A stretch of 64,000 bases of DNA from Microbacterium terrae (GCF_017831975.1 NZ_JAFDSS010000001.1:2728001-2792000), one strand, 5' to 3'; counted from the stretch's first letter, positions 45,124-57,052 are shown. The notes: generated by a model not told the origin, from the letters alone. Numbers and translations: made by a program.

Positions 45124-47016
45124 CTAACCGACGGGCGGGGGTGCCGCGGGCGCGGCTGGGGGCGTCGCGCGTGCGGCCGGGGGCGTCGCGGGTGCGGGCG
45201 CGGGCGCGGCCACCGACGCTTCCGCCGCGGGTACCGCATCCGTCGCCTCGCCCCAGCGGTGGGTGCGATCACCCGAGGCCGCGAGCACCGTGGCGCGGGC
45301 GATGCCTGCGAACAGCGCCAAGGCACCGTCCCGGTCGATCGCGGCGAGCATCGGGTAGACCGGACCGCTCACCACGTTGCCGCGGAGGCCGGCGACGCCG
45401 AGCATCCGATCGACGGGTCCCTGGTGCAGCGCGATGCTCTGCAGACGGGCGAGGGGCAGCACCGAGAGCTTGCGCCAGATGAACCCCCGACGCAGCAGCA
45501 GCACATCGCCGGTCAGGCGGTAGCCGTTGCGCTTCCACGACAGGGGTCGGATCCAGCGGGCGCGACGCGGGGTGTTCACGAGCGTGTCGCCATCGTGCGG
45601 ACCCAGCATCCCCTCCCGCACGATCAGCGGCCACTCCGCCTCGGGCACCGAAGGCAGGATCAGGCGGAGCACCCGCTCGACGTCGGCGGCGGTGCCGACC
45701 GGCAGCACGGTGGTGAACTGGTCGACGCTGCCGTCGGCGGCGTTGCGCCCGGTGAGCCGGTTGATGCGCACCATCCACCATCCGGCGGGCCGCCACAGGA
45801 TGGGCTGGGTGACCTCGACCGCGTGCACGCGGCCGGGCGGAACCGTCTCGGTGACCGTCGTGAGCAGCCCGAAGGTGATGCGCACCCCGTCGGACGTCGG
45901 CGCGATCGAGTAGCGCAGCGACCGCACGATCGACCGCACCCAGTAGGCGCCGAAGCCGATGAGCGCGGGAACGAACCCGAACAGCAGCCAGGTGACGCCC
46001 TGCGACACCCCGACGATGATCGCGACGATCGCGACGATCAGACCGAGCGTCGACATGCTGATCACGTGCGACGCGATGAGGCGTCCGACCGGGATGTCGA
46101 CGACCGACTCGGGCTCGTCGACGGGTGCTTCGTCGCCCTCGATGATGCCGGTGAGCCCGCGCGAGACGGTGTTGCCGAGCTGCGCGACGCGGGAGCCCGC
46201 AGCCACCGTCCCGGCAGCCGATCCCCCGCCCGCCGCGGCGAGGCGCCGCCCCGACGCCAGGCGGAGGATGTCGGCCCGCACCGCCTCGGCGTTCGTCGTC
46301 GACAGGTATTCGAGCTTCACGTTCGAGTCGGCGCCGGCGCCGACCACCTCGAGCTTGCCCATACCCAGCACGCGCGCGACCATCGGCCGGGTGAGGTTCA
46401 CGCCCTGCACGCGGTCGAGCGGCGCACGCCGGTGCGTGCGGAACAGCACTCCGCTGCGCACCTCGACGTCGTCGTCGGTGATGCGGAAGGTGTGGAACCG
46501 CCACGACAGGTAGAAGAAGGCCACGACGACGATCAGCACGGCCAGCACGGCGAGGGCTGCGACCACGTACAGGTTGTTCACGACGATGAAGTCGATCGGG
46601 TCGCCCGAGCTCTCCCACTGCTCGTAGTCGCCGAACTCGTCGGAGGAGTCGGGCACCAGCCACGGCAGGAAGACGTACACGAGACGGTCGCGCAGGTTCG
46701 ACACGATGATGCCGACCACGACGATCAGCACGAGGCCGCCGCGCATGAGCGGCGTCAGCGGGTGCAGTCGGTGCCACTCGCCGTCGCTGAGCGGCGATCG
46801 CACCAGCGACGCCGGAGGAGCCGACGGATGCTGCACGCTGGACGGCACGGCAGGCTCGGGTGCCGACCCACCGGCGCTCGGCGGCGGGGCGGGCTCAGAC
46901 GCGGACCCACCAGGGCTCGACGGCGCGGCAGGCTCGGGTGCCGACCCACCGGCACTCGACGGCGCGGCGGCCTCAGACGCGGACTCCCCCGCGCCCGGCG
47001 GGAACGGATCGGTCAT
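45124..47016 (-). CDS. PH (bPH2) domain membrane protein, YdbT-like
   Basis: A 630-residue membrane protein. The first 60 residues contain three 13-residue repeats (AAPSSAGGSAPEP and variants). Then come bPH2 units separated by pairs of membrane helices: FRITDDDVEVRSGVLFRTHRRAPLDRVQGVNLTRP, RYSIAPTSDGVRITFGLLTTVTETVPPGRVHAVEVTQP and YRLTGDVLLLRRGFIWRKLSVLPLARLQSIALHQGP. The C-terminal tail is Ala/Pro repeats. It overlaps the upstream PH gene by four bases (ATGA), as in ydbS-ydbT pairs linked to envelope defence against small peptides or stress. Function here is inferred. Confidence 0.82.
   Translation of the reverse strand: MTDPFPPGAGESASEAAAPSSAGGSAPEPAAPSSPGGSASEPAPPPSAGGSAPEPAVPSSVQHPSAPPASLVRSPLSDGEWHRLHPLTPLMRGGLVLIVVVGIIVSNLRDRLVYVFLPWLVPDSSDEFGDYEQWESSGDPIDFIVVNNLYVVAALAVLAVLIVVVAFFYLSWRFHTFRITDDDVEVRSGVLFRTHRRAPLDRVQGVNLTRPMVARVLGMGKLEVVGAGADSNVKLEYLSTTNAEAVRADILRLASGRRLAAAGGGSAAGTVAAGSRVAQLGNTVSRGLTGIIEGDEAPVDEPESVVDIPVGRLIASHVISMSTLGLIVAIVAIIVGVSQGVTWLLFGFVPALIGFGAYWVRSIVRSLRYSIAPTSDGVRITFGLLTTVTETVPPGRVHAVEVTQPILWRPAGWWMVRINRLTGRNAADGSVDQFTTVLPVGTAADVERVLRLILPSVPEAEWPLIVREGMLGPHDGDTLVNTPRRARWIRPLSWKRNGYRLTGDVLLLRRGFIWRKLSVLPLARLQSIALHQGPVDRMLGVAGLRGNVVSGPVYPMLAAIDRDGALALFAGIARATVLAASGDRTHRWGEATDAVPAAEASVAAPAPAPATPPAARATPPAAPAAPPPVG
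46852..46968 (-). repeat. In-frame tandem repeat of 39 bp, three units
   Basis: Encodes residues 17-55 of the YdbT-like protein: AAPSSAGGSAPEP, AAPSSPGGSASEP, APPPSAGGSAPEP. Replication slippage length variation is expected between strains. Confidence 0.7.
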
Positions 47017-47744
47017 AGCCCGGTGCGCCGGCTCTCGGCGACGGCGACGAGGTGGTCGCGCAGTGTCTCGGCGGTCGATTGGGCGAGCCCCGGGATCACG
47101 ACGTTCGTCGATGCCGCGGCGGTCACGAGCTTCAGCTGCGCGATGCCGAAGCCGCGGTCCAGCGGCCCATGCGTGATGTCGACGAGCTGCATCCGCCCGT
47201 ACGGCACGGCGACGAACCGCTGCCACAGGATGCCCTTGCGGAACACCAGGTCGTCGTCGCGCAGCTGGTAGCCGATCGCACGCGCCTGGCGAGGCATGAT
47301 CGCGAGCGTCCACCCCAGGATCACCGAGAGGATGCCGCCCGGGATCCAGGCCCACGCCTGGCCGAACACGAGGGCGACGACGAGAGTGGCGGCGACCACG
47401 ATCGCGAGCATCGAGCCCCCGGAGATGAACTGGACGCGCACGTACTTCGGCGAGATCTGATGCCACACGCCCGCTTCGAGCACCAGACGGTTCTCGGATC
47501 GCGGCTCGATGATCTTCGCGAACTCCTCACCCGCATCGACGACCGGGGCATCCGCACCCTGCGCACGATCGGCGGATGCCGCCGCCACGGCCGGCTCCTC
47601 GGTGGCCGGCTCCCCGACGGCCGGCTCCCCGACGGCCGACTCCTCGACGGCCGGCACCTCGACCCGCGCCGGTCCCGCGACCGCGTCAGTGGTCGTGGAG
47701 TCGAGGGGTGAGTCCGGGGTCGTCGCCTCCGGGATGTTCGTCAT
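47013..47744 (-). CDS. PH (bPH2) domain membrane protein, YdbS-like
   Basis: A 243-residue protein. A disordered, acidic, Ala/Glu-rich N region (to about residue 75, with VGEPAVGEPATEEPA repeats) precedes ISPKYVRVQFISGG, two membrane helices and one bPH2 domain (IGYQLRDDDLVFRKGILWQRFVAVPYGRMQLVDITHGPLDRGFGIAQLKLVTAAA). It overlaps the upstream DUF3180 gene by 59 bp and the downstream YdbT-like gene by 4 bp. The two PH proteins likely form one complex. Confidence 0.82.
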   Translation of the reverse strand: MTNIPEATTPDSPLDSTTTDAVAGPARVEVPAVEESAVGEPAVGEPATEEPAVAAASADRAQGADAPVVDAGEEFAKIIEPRSENRLVLEAGVWHQISPKYVRVQFISGGSMLAIVVAATLVVALVFGQAWAWIPGGILSVILGWTLAIMPRQARAIGYQLRDDDLVFRKGILWQRFVAVPYGRMQLVDITHGPLDRGFGIAQLKLVTAAASTNVVIPGLAQSTAETLRDHLVAVAESRRTGL

Positions 47745-48183
47745 CGTCGTCCTTCCCGATGGTGCACAGGTGCTCTGCGACGAGCCCTGCCGCGATGAGC
47801 GCAGCGCCGCACACCGCGGTGGCGATGGTCGTCGCCATCGAGCCTAGCGAGGGTGTGACGGGTCGGGTCACGAGGAAGAGGATCAGGCCGAGGGCCATCC
47901 CTCCGACGGCGGCGCCCACAATGCTCGACGCCTTCGCCAGCATCGCGATGCGGACCGCCCGGAACGGATCGACGCGCCCGCCGGCCGAGCTCCGCGTCGC
48001 GCGACGGATCGGCAGCGCGAGCACCACGACGATCACGCCGAGCGCGAAGAGGAGGATCGGCAGCGTGACCGCGGGCGTGAACGTCGCCCGCCCGTTCGCG
48101 GTGAGCAGCTGATCGAGCAGGAACCCACCGCCCGCACCGAGGACGGCGGCGATCACGAGGATGCCGGCACCGGTGCGCTTCAT
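47686..48183 (-). CDS. DUF3180 membrane protein
   Basis: A 165-residue protein with four membrane helices and short loops; FRAVRIAMLAKASSIVGAAVGGMALG near residue 80 is the DUF3180 mark. The family is actinobacterial and regularly sits after folK in this gene order. ATG 48183 overlaps the stop of folK (ATGA). The C-terminal tail (GKDDDDEHPGGDD) is acidic. Function unknown. Confidence 0.82.
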   Translation of the reverse strand: MKRTGAGILVIAAVLGAGGGFLLDQLLTANGRATFTPAVTLPILLFALGVIVVVLALPIRRATRSSAGGRVDPFRAVRIAMLAKASSIVGAAVGGMALGLILFLVTRPVTPSLGSMATTIATAVCGAALIAAGLVAEHLCTIGKDDDDEHPGGDDPGLTPRLHDH

Positions 48184-48713
48184 GCGTCGCTCCGCAGCCG
48201 CGCCAGCGCCTCGTCGACGCGACCGACGCCCGAGAGCACGGCATCGGGGTCGACGCTCAGCCACGGCGCGAGCACGAACTCGCGCTCGGCGGCCCGCGGG
48301 TGCGGCAGCTGCAGGGTGGGGGTGTCACTCCGGACGTCGCCGAAGGCGATGAGGTCGAGGTCGAGGGTGCGCGACCCCCACCGCTCGCGCCGCTCGCGTC
48401 CGTGTCTCGCCTCGATCGCGTGGAGGTAGGCGAGGAGCACAGTGGGCGCCAGGCGCGTCGTCACGATGGCCACACCGTTCAGGTAGGCCGGAGCCGAGGC
48501 ATCCTCGCCCTCCAGCGTCACCGCGACGGACTCGACGGGCTGCGACGCGAGCACCGCTTCGACCAGCGGCACCCGGGTGAGCTCCTCGAGCGCGGCGGCG
48601 ATGGTCGCTGCGCGGTCGCCGAGGTTCGCCCCGTATGCAACGACGGCGTCGGTCGCGGCCGGGTGCGGCTTCGGCTCATCGAGGCTGATGCCTTCGGCCA
48701 GTCGCCGGCTCAC
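48180..48713 (-). CDS. folK: 6-hydroxymethyl-7,8-dihydropterin pyrophosphokinase
   Basis: Transfers pyrophosphate to 6-hydroxymethyl-dihydropterin in folate synthesis; 177 residues. The start AYGANLGDRAATIAAAL, then ERWGSRTLDLDLIAFGD (catalytic Arg and Asp), and LQLPHPRAAEREFVLAPW are family signatures. GTG 48713 overlaps the folB stop (GTGA). Length is normal. Confidence 0.93.
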   Translation of the reverse strand: MSRRLAEGISLDEPKPHPAATDAVVAYGANLGDRAATIAAALEELTRVPLVEAVLASQPVESVAVTLEGEDASAPAYLNGVAIVTTRLAPTVLLAYLHAIEARHGRERRERWGSRTLDLDLIAFGDVRSDTPTLQLPHPRAAEREFVLAPWLSVDPDAVLSGVGRVDEALARLRSDA

Positions 48714-49072
48714 GGTCGACTCCGCTCGATCGACACCGAGACGTCACCGAATGCGAGCGGGATCGGCGCGTGCGGCTTGTGCACCGTCACTCGGGTGCGC
48801 TCCACCCTCCCGTCGGCGAGCACGACGTCGGCGAGCCGCTGCGCGAGCGTCTCGAGCAGGTCCACCGGGTCGCCGGCGACGACCGCGGCGAGCTTCTCGG
48901 CCAATTCGCCGTAGTGCACCGTGTCGGCGACATCGTCGCTCGTCGCTGCGGGGCGGGTGTCGACGTGCAGGGTGACGTCGACGACGAAGTCCTGCCCGTC
49001 GCGGCGCTCGTCGGGATACACGCCGTGGCGTCCGAACACCCGGAGTCCGCTCAGAGTGATCTCATCGGTCAC
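48710..49072 (-). CDS. folB: Dihydroneopterin aldolase
   Basis: Cleaves dihydroneopterin to 6-hydroxymethyl-dihydropterin; 120 residues. Sequence begins EITLSGLRVFGRHGVYPDERRDGQDFVVDVTL, followed by DTVHYGELAEKL and TVHKPHAPIP (catalytic Lys). GTG 49072 overlaps the folP stop (GTGA), and its own stop overlaps folK in the same manner. Confidence 0.93.
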   Translation of the reverse strand: MTDEITLSGLRVFGRHGVYPDERRDGQDFVVDVTLHVDTRPAATSDDVADTVHYGELAEKLAAVVAGDPVDLLETLAQRLADVVLADGRVERTRVTVHKPHAPIPLAFGDVSVSIERSRP

Positions 49073-49875
49073 GGCCTGCCTCCTCGTTCGCCCACGGCCA
49101 ATGCCAGACGGGTCACCGCGACGTCGTGCACACGCACGCCCCAGACGCCGGCCTGCTGGGCGAGCAGGCTCGTCATCGCGGTCGCGAGATCGCGGCCCTC
49201 CTGGGTGGGCTCGACGCCCGTCTCCTCGAGCATCTCGGCGAGGAACTTCTTGCGGCTCGTGCCGACGAGCACGCGCGGCCCCATCGCCACGAGCTTCGGG
49301 AGCCCCCGCAGCACCGCCCAGTTCTGCTCGCCCTTCTTGCCGAAGCCGAAGTTGGGGTCGACGATCACCCGGGAGGGCGCGATGCCCGCTGCCGCGGCCG
49401 CCGCGACGCGCTCCGCGAGTTCGGTGCGCACGTCGGCGACGACATCGTCGTAGCGAGCGCGCGCGTACATGTCGGCGGAGTGCCCGCGCCAGTGGCACAG
49501 CACGATGTCGGCACGGGTCTCGGCGACCGCCGCGAGCATGTCGGGGTCGGCGAGTCCTCCCGAGACATCGTTGACGATCACCGCTCCGGCGTCGACCGCC
49601 GCGCGCGCCGTCGACGCGTGCATTGTGTCGATGCTGACGGATGCGCCGGCCTCGGCGAGTGCGCGCACGACGGGGAGCACGCGCTCCTGCTCCAGCTCGG
49701 GCGCCACGCGCTGCGCGCCGGGCCGGGTGGACTCGCCGCCGACGTCGAGCAGGTGCGCCCCCGCTGCGCGCAGGCTCAGCCCGTGGGTGATGGCCGCCTC
49801 GGGGTCGAGGTAGCGCCCGCCGTCGCTGAACGAATCGGGGGTCACGTTGACGACCCCCATGATGAGCGTGGTCAC
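49069..49875 (-). CDS. folP: Dihydropteroate synthase
   Basis: Condenses pterin pyrophosphate with p-aminobenzoate; target of sulfonamides. 268 residues. Signature 1 is MGVVNVTPDSFSDGG, signature 2 LLDVGGESTRPGA, and VSIDTMH, NDVSGG, DPNFGFGKKGEQNW and VGTSRKKFL follow. Length is normal. GTG 49875 overlaps the folE stop (GTGA). Confidence 0.95.
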   Translation of the reverse strand: MTTLIMGVVNVTPDSFSDGGRYLDPEAAITHGLSLRAAGAHLLDVGGESTRPGAQRVAPELEQERVLPVVRALAEAGASVSIDTMHASTARAAVDAGAVIVNDVSGGLADPDMLAAVAETRADIVLCHWRGHSADMYARARYDDVVADVRTELAERVAAAAAAGIAPSRVIVDPNFGFGKKGEQNWAVLRGLPKLVAMGPRVLVGTSRKKFLAEMLEETGVEPTQEGRDLATAMTSLLAQQAGVWGVRVHDVAVTRLALAVGERGGRP

Positions 49876-50462
49876 GGTCGCACCCCGGTGAGGAGTGCGA
49901 TGATCTCGGCGCGGGCCGCGGGCTCCGCAAGCTCCCCCCGGGCTGCGACGGTCACCGTGGTCGCGTCGGGCTGTCGTCCGCCGCGCATCGTGAGGCACTC
50001 GTGCGCGGCATCCAGCACCACGAGCACTCCCCGCGTGTCGAGGGCGCCGGCGATCGCGTCGGCGATCTGCTCGCCGAGCCGCTCCTGCACCTGCGGGCGC
50101 GCCGCCAGCACGTCGACCACCTTGGGGAGCGCGCCGAGGCCGACCACCTGCTCGCCCGGAAGGTACGCGATGTGCGCGAGACCGCGGAACGGCAGCAGGT
50201 GGTGCTCGCACACCGAGCGGAACCGGATGTCGCGGAGCATCACCGCGCCGCTCGGCAGCGTCTCGGGGGCCGGGCCGCGCGAGACCGAGATGGTCTGCGC
50301 GAGCGGTGCCGCGGCATCCTCGCCCACTCCTGCGAAGAACTCGGCGTAGGCGTCGGCTACGCGGGTGGGCGTCTGCCGCAGCCCCGGGCGATCCGGATCC
50401 TCGCCGATCGCCTCGAGAAGCTCGCGCACGAGCTCGGCCACACGCTCACGGTTCACCGCCAC
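49872..50462 (-). CDS. folE: GTP cyclohydrolase I
   Basis: First step of folate synthesis, GTP to dihydroneopterin triphosphate; 196 residues. Zinc and catalytic residues lie in FRSVCEHHLLPFRGLAHIAYLP and HECLTMRG. GTG 50462 follows TAGGCT by six bases with no ribosome site, so a separate leaderless promoter inside the ftsH-fol operon is likely. ftsH ends only 9 bp upstream. Confidence 0.94.
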   Translation of the reverse strand: MAVNRERVAELVRELLEAIGEDPDRPGLRQTPTRVADAYAEFFAGVGEDAAAPLAQTISVSRGPAPETLPSGAVMLRDIRFRSVCEHHLLPFRGLAHIAYLPGEQVVGLGALPKVVDVLAARPQVQERLGEQIADAIAGALDTRGVLVVLDAAHECLTMRGGRQPDATTVTVAARGELAEPAARAEIIALLTGVRP

Positions 50463-50471
50463 AGGCCGAGC

Positions 50472-52478
<2,007 letters not shown>

Positions 52479-52604
52479 GGTGCGGGCGCCGGCCCGATCC
52501 CTTCGTCGACGAGCTGCCCGAAGCGGACGGATGCCGCCACGGCAGTGGCCTTCAGGGTATCGCGGGCTTCTTGTGGGTCACCTGCGGATTCACCGAGGGC
52601 GTAA

Positions 52605-53156
<552 letters not shown>

Positions 53157-53183
53157 GCGTACGAGTCTAGGCAGGCGAGTCTG

Positions 53184-54179
53184 TCAGCGCGCGGTGAATG
53201 CGAGGCGCCCGCCGATGCGCCGGGCCGAGCATCCGGGCAGGTCGATCGGGCCCTGTCCTGCCCAGTCGGTGACGAGCCGCGCGACCTCGATCGTCTGGGA
53301 GCGGGTGAGGCTCTGGTGGAACTCGCTCGCGACGACATGACGGATGATGCGGTGCCGGAGCGCCGCGGGGTTCGCTGCGAGCGCGGCGACCGACACCGAG
53401 ATGCCCGCCTCGGCGTGCTCGACGATGTCTTCGATCGTCTCGTCGATCATCTCGTCGAAGGCCTCGGCGTCTTCGCGGAGCTGAGCCGCCGTGCGGGCGA
53501 GGGCCTCGGCGATGCCGGGGCCGATCTCGGCTTCGAGGACCGGCAGCACCGTCTCGCGCACGCGCACGCGCGCGAAGCGGGGATCGGTGTTGTGCGGGTC
53601 GTCCCACGGCTCGAGGCCCGCCGCGGCGCAGGCCGCCCGGGTCGTCGCGCGACGCACGTCGAGGAGGGGCCGCAGGAGTGCGATCCCGTCGAGATCGGAT
53701 GCCTCGGCCATGCCCTGCAGGCTCGCGGCACCGCTCCCCCGTGCAAGACCCAGCAGCACCGTCTCGGCCTGATCGTCGAGGGTGTGCGCGGTGAGCACGG
53801 CGGTGGCTCCGGCGTCGCGCGCGGCCTGCGCGAGGGCGCGGTAGCGGGCGTCGCGGGCTGCCGCCTCCGGTCCCCCGCCGGCCGTCACCTCGGCGGCGAC
53901 GACGGATGCCTCGAGCCCCAGCGCGCGCGCCGCCGCGGCAGCGGCATCCCCCACCGCATCGGATCCGGGCTGCAGTGCGTGATCGACGGTGACCGACGCC
54001 GCGCGCAGACCGAGCTTGGGAGCTTCGAAGGCGACAGCCGCCGCCAGTGCGAGCGAGTCCGCACCGCCCGACAGCGCGACGACCACGGTCGAGCCGGGCT
54101 CGAGGGCCGCGAGCGCGCGGCGCACCGCCAGGCGCACCTCGGCGACGGCGGGGGGCAGCGCGGGGCGGTGCGAGTCCAT
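53184..54179 (-). CDS. tilS: tRNA(Ile)-lysidine synthase
   Basis: Modifies C34 of tRNA-Ile(CAU) to lysidine; 331 residues. PP-loop SGGADSLAL near residue 38, then TVDHALQ, AARDARYRAL and TAHTLDDQAETVLLGLARGSG. TACCGT precedes ATG 54179 by six bases, indicating a leaderless start. First gene of the tilS-hpt-ftsH-fol block. Confidence 0.93.
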   Translation of the reverse strand: MDSHRPALPPAVAEVRLAVRRALAALEPGSTVVVALSGGADSLALAAAVAFEAPKLGLRAASVTVDHALQPGSDAVGDAAAAAARALGLEASVVAAEVTAGGGPEAAARDARYRALAQAARDAGATAVLTAHTLDDQAETVLLGLARGSGAASLQGMAEASDLDGIALLRPLLDVRRATTRAACAAAGLEPWDDPHNTDPRFARVRVRETVLPVLEAEIGPGIAEALARTAAQLREDAEAFDEMIDETIEDIVEHAEAGISVSVAALAANPAALRHRIIRHVVASEFHQSLTRSQTIEVARLVTDWAGQGPIDLPGCSARRIGGRLAFTAR

Positions 54180-54435
54180 GCGCCCACGGTACCCGCGCCC
54201 CGCTCGCGGTCGATTCCCGCGTGCCCCGGTCGATGCCCGGTGCGTCCTGCGGCCGACGCCCGCGCCGCCCAGCGCACGGTGCCTGCGAGCCCGCGCATCC
54301 GGGCCGTATGCAGGATGAATGCTCGCACGGCCCCGGAACTCGGCGCCCGAGGCCGAACGATCCGGAGTTACGACCGGTGAAACGCCGCGGCTAGGCTTGT
54401 CGCGGCATCCCACAGACTTTCGAAGGAGCACCAGC

Positions 54436-54969
54436 ATGGGCGCATACGACGCCGTCATCGAGATCCCGCGCGGCAGCCGGGTGAAGTACGAGGTCGACCA
54501 CGGCACCGGCCGCGTCTTCCTCGACCGCATCCTGTACACGCCGATGGGCTACCCCACCAACTACGGCTTCTTCGAGAACACCCTCGGCGAAGACGGCGAC
54601 CCGCTCGACGTGCTCGTGATCCTCGACGTCGACCTGGCCCCCGGCATCCTCGCCTCGGTCCGCCCCGTCGGCGTGCTGAAGATGAGCGACGAGGCCGGCG
54701 GCGACGACAAGGTCGTGGCTGTGCTCGCGAAGGACCCGCGCTGGGCCCACATCCAGGATGTCGGCGACATCTCGGAGTACCTCCAGAAGGAGATCACCCA
54801 CTTCTTCGAGCACTACAAGGACCTGGAGCCCGGCAAGTGGGTCAAGGTCGACGACTGGGCGGATGCCGCCGAGGCCGAGCGCCTGGTCGCCGAGGCGTTC
54901 GTGCGCTTCGAGGAGCACGAGGGCGAGACCCGCACCCAGGGTGAGGGCGAAGCCCCGAACACGCTCTGA
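54436..54969 (+). CDS. ppa: Inorganic pyrophosphatase
   Basis: Cytoplasmic hydrolysis of pyrophosphate, 177 residues, family [44 protein letters not shown] (Asp cluster for Mg2+) and [18 protein letters not shown] C helix ([20 protein letters not shown]) are diagnostic. GAAGGAG lies before ATG 54436. The C-terminal tail is acidic and variable. It ends at a strong terminator. Confidence 0.95.
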   Translation: MGAYDAVIEIPRGSRVKYEVDHGTGRVFLDRILYTPMGYPTNYGFFENTLGEDGDPLDVLVILDVDLAPGILASVRPVGVLKMSDEAGGDDKVVAVLAKDPRWAHIQDVGDISEYLQKEITHFFEHYKDLEPGKWVKVDDWADAAEAERLVAEAFVRFEEHEGETRTQGEGEAPNTL

Positions 54970-54982
54970 CCGGAGCCTTCAT

Positions 54983-55021
54983 ACGAAGAGCGGATGCCGT
55001 CGGCATCCGCTCTTCGTGTTT
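54983..55021. terminator. Bidirectional terminator between ppa and the M23 peptidase gene
   Basis: ACGAAGAGCGGATGCCG (54983-54999) and 55001-55017 form a perfect 17-bp inverted repeat around one base, followed by GTTT on the plus strand. It separates two convergent genes. The stem contains GGATGCC facing GGCATCC. Confidence 0.85.
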
Positions 55022-55058
55022 CGGACCGTCTCGTGGGCCGATCCGCAGACGGGAACGG

Positions 55059-56459
55059 TCAGACCGAGACTCCGCGAGCGGCCATGAAGTCGATCGGGTT
55101 GACGGGGTAGCCGTTGACGTAGGTCTCGAAGTGCAGGTGGCAGCCGAACGAGTTGCCGGTGTTGCCCTCGCTGGCGATCAGGTCCCCGGGGCCGACGCGC
55201 TGGCCGTAGCGCACGAAGATCCCGCCCGGGCGGATGTGCCCGTACCCGGTGCCGAGGCCACCGCCGTGGTCGATCTTGATGTAGTTGCCGTAGCCGCCGT
55301 TGTACCCGGCGTAGACGACGATGCCGGAGTGCGCCGCGTAGATCGCCGAGCTGCAGCCGGCAGCGAGGTCGACGCCGTAGTGGAATCCGCTCGAGCAGTA
55401 CGCGTTGCCGCACTGCACCGTCCGGGGTCCGTATCCCGACGACCGCCACCCCGACGAGGGGCGCGCCCATCCCGAGCCGACGACCCCGCCGCCGTTGCCA
55501 CCGCCGCCTCCGCCGCCGCCGCCCGATCCGCCGCCACCGCCTGCTGCGGCCGCGGCCTGCTCGCGGGCGATGCGCTCGGCTTCGGCCTTCGCACGGGCCG
55601 CGGCTTCGGCGGCGGCCTTGCGGGCTGCCTCCTCGCGAACGCGGACGCCCTCCTTGTACTGGGCGACCGTCTTCGCGGTGGTGTCCTGCAGGGCGGCGAG
55701 CTGAGCGTCGAGCTCGGACTTGCGAGCCTCCTGCTCGTCGAGCGCCGCCTGCGCCGCGTCGGCTGCCGCCTGCGCGGCCATCATCTTGTCTTCGGCGACC
55801 TTCTGGAGGCGGTCGCGCTCGTCACGGGCGACGACGGCCTGGTCGCTCAGGCTCTGGGCAGAGTCGCGCGCGGTGATCGCGTCGGCGTAGACGGCCTGGT
55901 TGCGCTCGATGAGCTTGTCCATGGTGCCGAGACGGGCGAGGAGATCCTCGGCCGAGGCGGCGGATCCGGCGAAGAAGAGCTCGAGCGAGGTGTCGTCGCC
56001 GCCGTTGCGGTACAGCTGCGCGGCGACGCGGCCGGCCTTGTTGGCGGCATCCACGGCCTTGCCGGCCTCGTCGTCTGCCTGCTGCTGAAGCTGCTCGGCC
56101 TGCTGAGCTGCGTCGAAATACGCCTGCTGGGCGACATAGAACTCGTCTGCGGCGGTCTCGGCGGCCTCGCGTTTGGCCGCGACGTCGTCGGCGAGGGCCT
56201 GGATGAGCCCCTTGATGCGCTGGATCTCGGCGCCCTTGGCAGACTCGTTCTTCCGCGCGGCCTCGACGTCGTCCCACGAGGGGTAGTCGACGGCGAACGC
56301 CGCCGGGATGAACGGTGCACCGAGCGCTCCGATGGCGACGACCCCGAGGGCGCCGAAGCCGAGCGCCGAGCGTCGCGAGACCATACGCGGAAAAAGGCGC
56401 CGTCGTTCGCTCTCGGACGGTGCGCAGCCGCACTCATCGAGGGTGTCCTCGGTCTTCAC
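55059..56459 (-). CDS. M23 family peptidase with coiled coil, Tat-type leader
   Basis: Cell-wall endopeptidase-like protein of 466 residues. Cytoplasmic start, then twin-arginine leader SRRSALGFGALGVV with a hydrophobic core, cut near AFA. A long coiled coil (about 70-270), a Gly-rich hinge, and the M23 domain: FHYGVDLAAGC (His and Asp of HxxxD) and CHLHFETYVNG. GTG 56459 is chosen because GGGGAGG lies six bases upstream. The plan resembles hydrolases or activators such as those that act at division. Convergent with ppa. Confidence 0.85.
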   Translation of the reverse strand: MKTEDTLDECGCAPSESERRRLFPRMVSRRSALGFGALGVVAIGALGAPFIPAAFAVDYPSWDDVEAARKNESAKGAEIQRIKGLIQALADDVAAKREAAETAADEFYVAQQAYFDAAQQAEQLQQQADDEAGKAVDAANKAGRVAAQLYRNGGDDTSLELFFAGSAASAEDLLARLGTMDKLIERNQAVYADAITARDSAQSLSDQAVVARDERDRLQKVAEDKMMAAQAAADAAQAALDEQEARKSELDAQLAALQDTTAKTVAQYKEGVRVREEAARKAAAEAAARAKAEAERIAREQAAAAAGGGGGSGGGGGGGGGNGGGVVGSGWARPSSGWRSSGYGPRTVQCGNAYCSSGFHYGVDLAAGCSSAIYAAHSGIVVYAGYNGGYGNYIKIDHGGGLGTGYGHIRPGGIFVRYGQRVGPGDLIASEGNTGNSFGCHLHFETYVNGYPVNPIDFMAARGVSV

Positions 56460-56680
56460 CGGAACCTCCCCTCGCGAAGCCGAACGGTTTTCACAGTAGC
56501 AACATGAGTCACATGCGCAACCACCACGTCGGTTCGGCGCCACATCTCCGATGCGGCACGCACACCGCCAGTCTCACCCCGCGATACCGCGATGACAAGG
56601 CTGTTGCGGCCTCGATTGGCGTTCTCGCGCAGGATTGTTTATGCTTGACCGTCGGCAGGTGAGACCAGCGGGATCATCTC

Positions 56681-56756
56681 GGCCCCATCGTTTAGCGGCC
56701 TAGGACGCCGCCCTTTCACGGCGGTAGCACGGGTTCGAATCCCGTTGGGGTCACCA
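56681..56756 (+). tRNA. tRNA-Glu (anticodon TTC)
   Basis: 76 nt with encoded CCA. Acceptor GGCCCCA pairs with TGGGGTC; the anticodon loop CTTTCAC gives TTC; T arm has GGTTCGAATCC. First of a three-gene tRNA cluster. Confidence 0.95.
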
Positions 56757-56780
56757 CAACCGATACAACTTAACAAGCAT

Positions 56781-56854
56781 GGCCCTGTAGCGCAGTTGGT
56801 TAGCGTGCCGCCCTGTCACGGCGGAGGTCGCGGGTTCAAGTCCCGTCAGGGTCG
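56781..56854 (+). tRNA. tRNA-Asp (anticodon GTC)
   Basis: 74 nt without encoded CCA. Acceptor GGCCCTG pairs with CAGGGTC, discriminator G; anticodon loop CTGTCAC gives GTC; T arm GGTTCAAGTCC. Confidence 0.95.
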
Positions 56855-56951
56855 CTCCGAGCGACAGCCCCTTCTCATGAGGAACCCGAGAGGGTTTCCC
56901 CAATCAGCAGAGGGGCTTTCGTCTAGGATGCGGCGACTTCGGTCGAAGCAT

Positions 56952-57024
56952 GGCTCTGTAGCTCAGTTGGTAGAGCGCACGACTGAAAATCGTGAGGTCA
57001 CGGGATCGACGCCCGTCGGAGCCA
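56952..57024 (+). tRNA. tRNA-Phe (anticodon GAA)
   Basis: 73 nt without encoded CCA. Acceptor GGCTCTG pairs with CGGAGCC, discriminator A; anticodon loop CTGAAAA gives GAA; D arm GCTCAGTTGGTAGAGC. Confidence 0.95.
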
Positions 57025-57052
57025 CAAGGACCGTCGTTACAACGGTCCCAGA

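Noticed and set aside
56866..56920. Terminator between tRNA-Asp and tRNA-Phe
   Set aside because: AGCCCCTTCT and AGAGGGGCT can pair, but over 30 bases of loop with a second weak hairpin inside; the tRNA genes may be one transcript.
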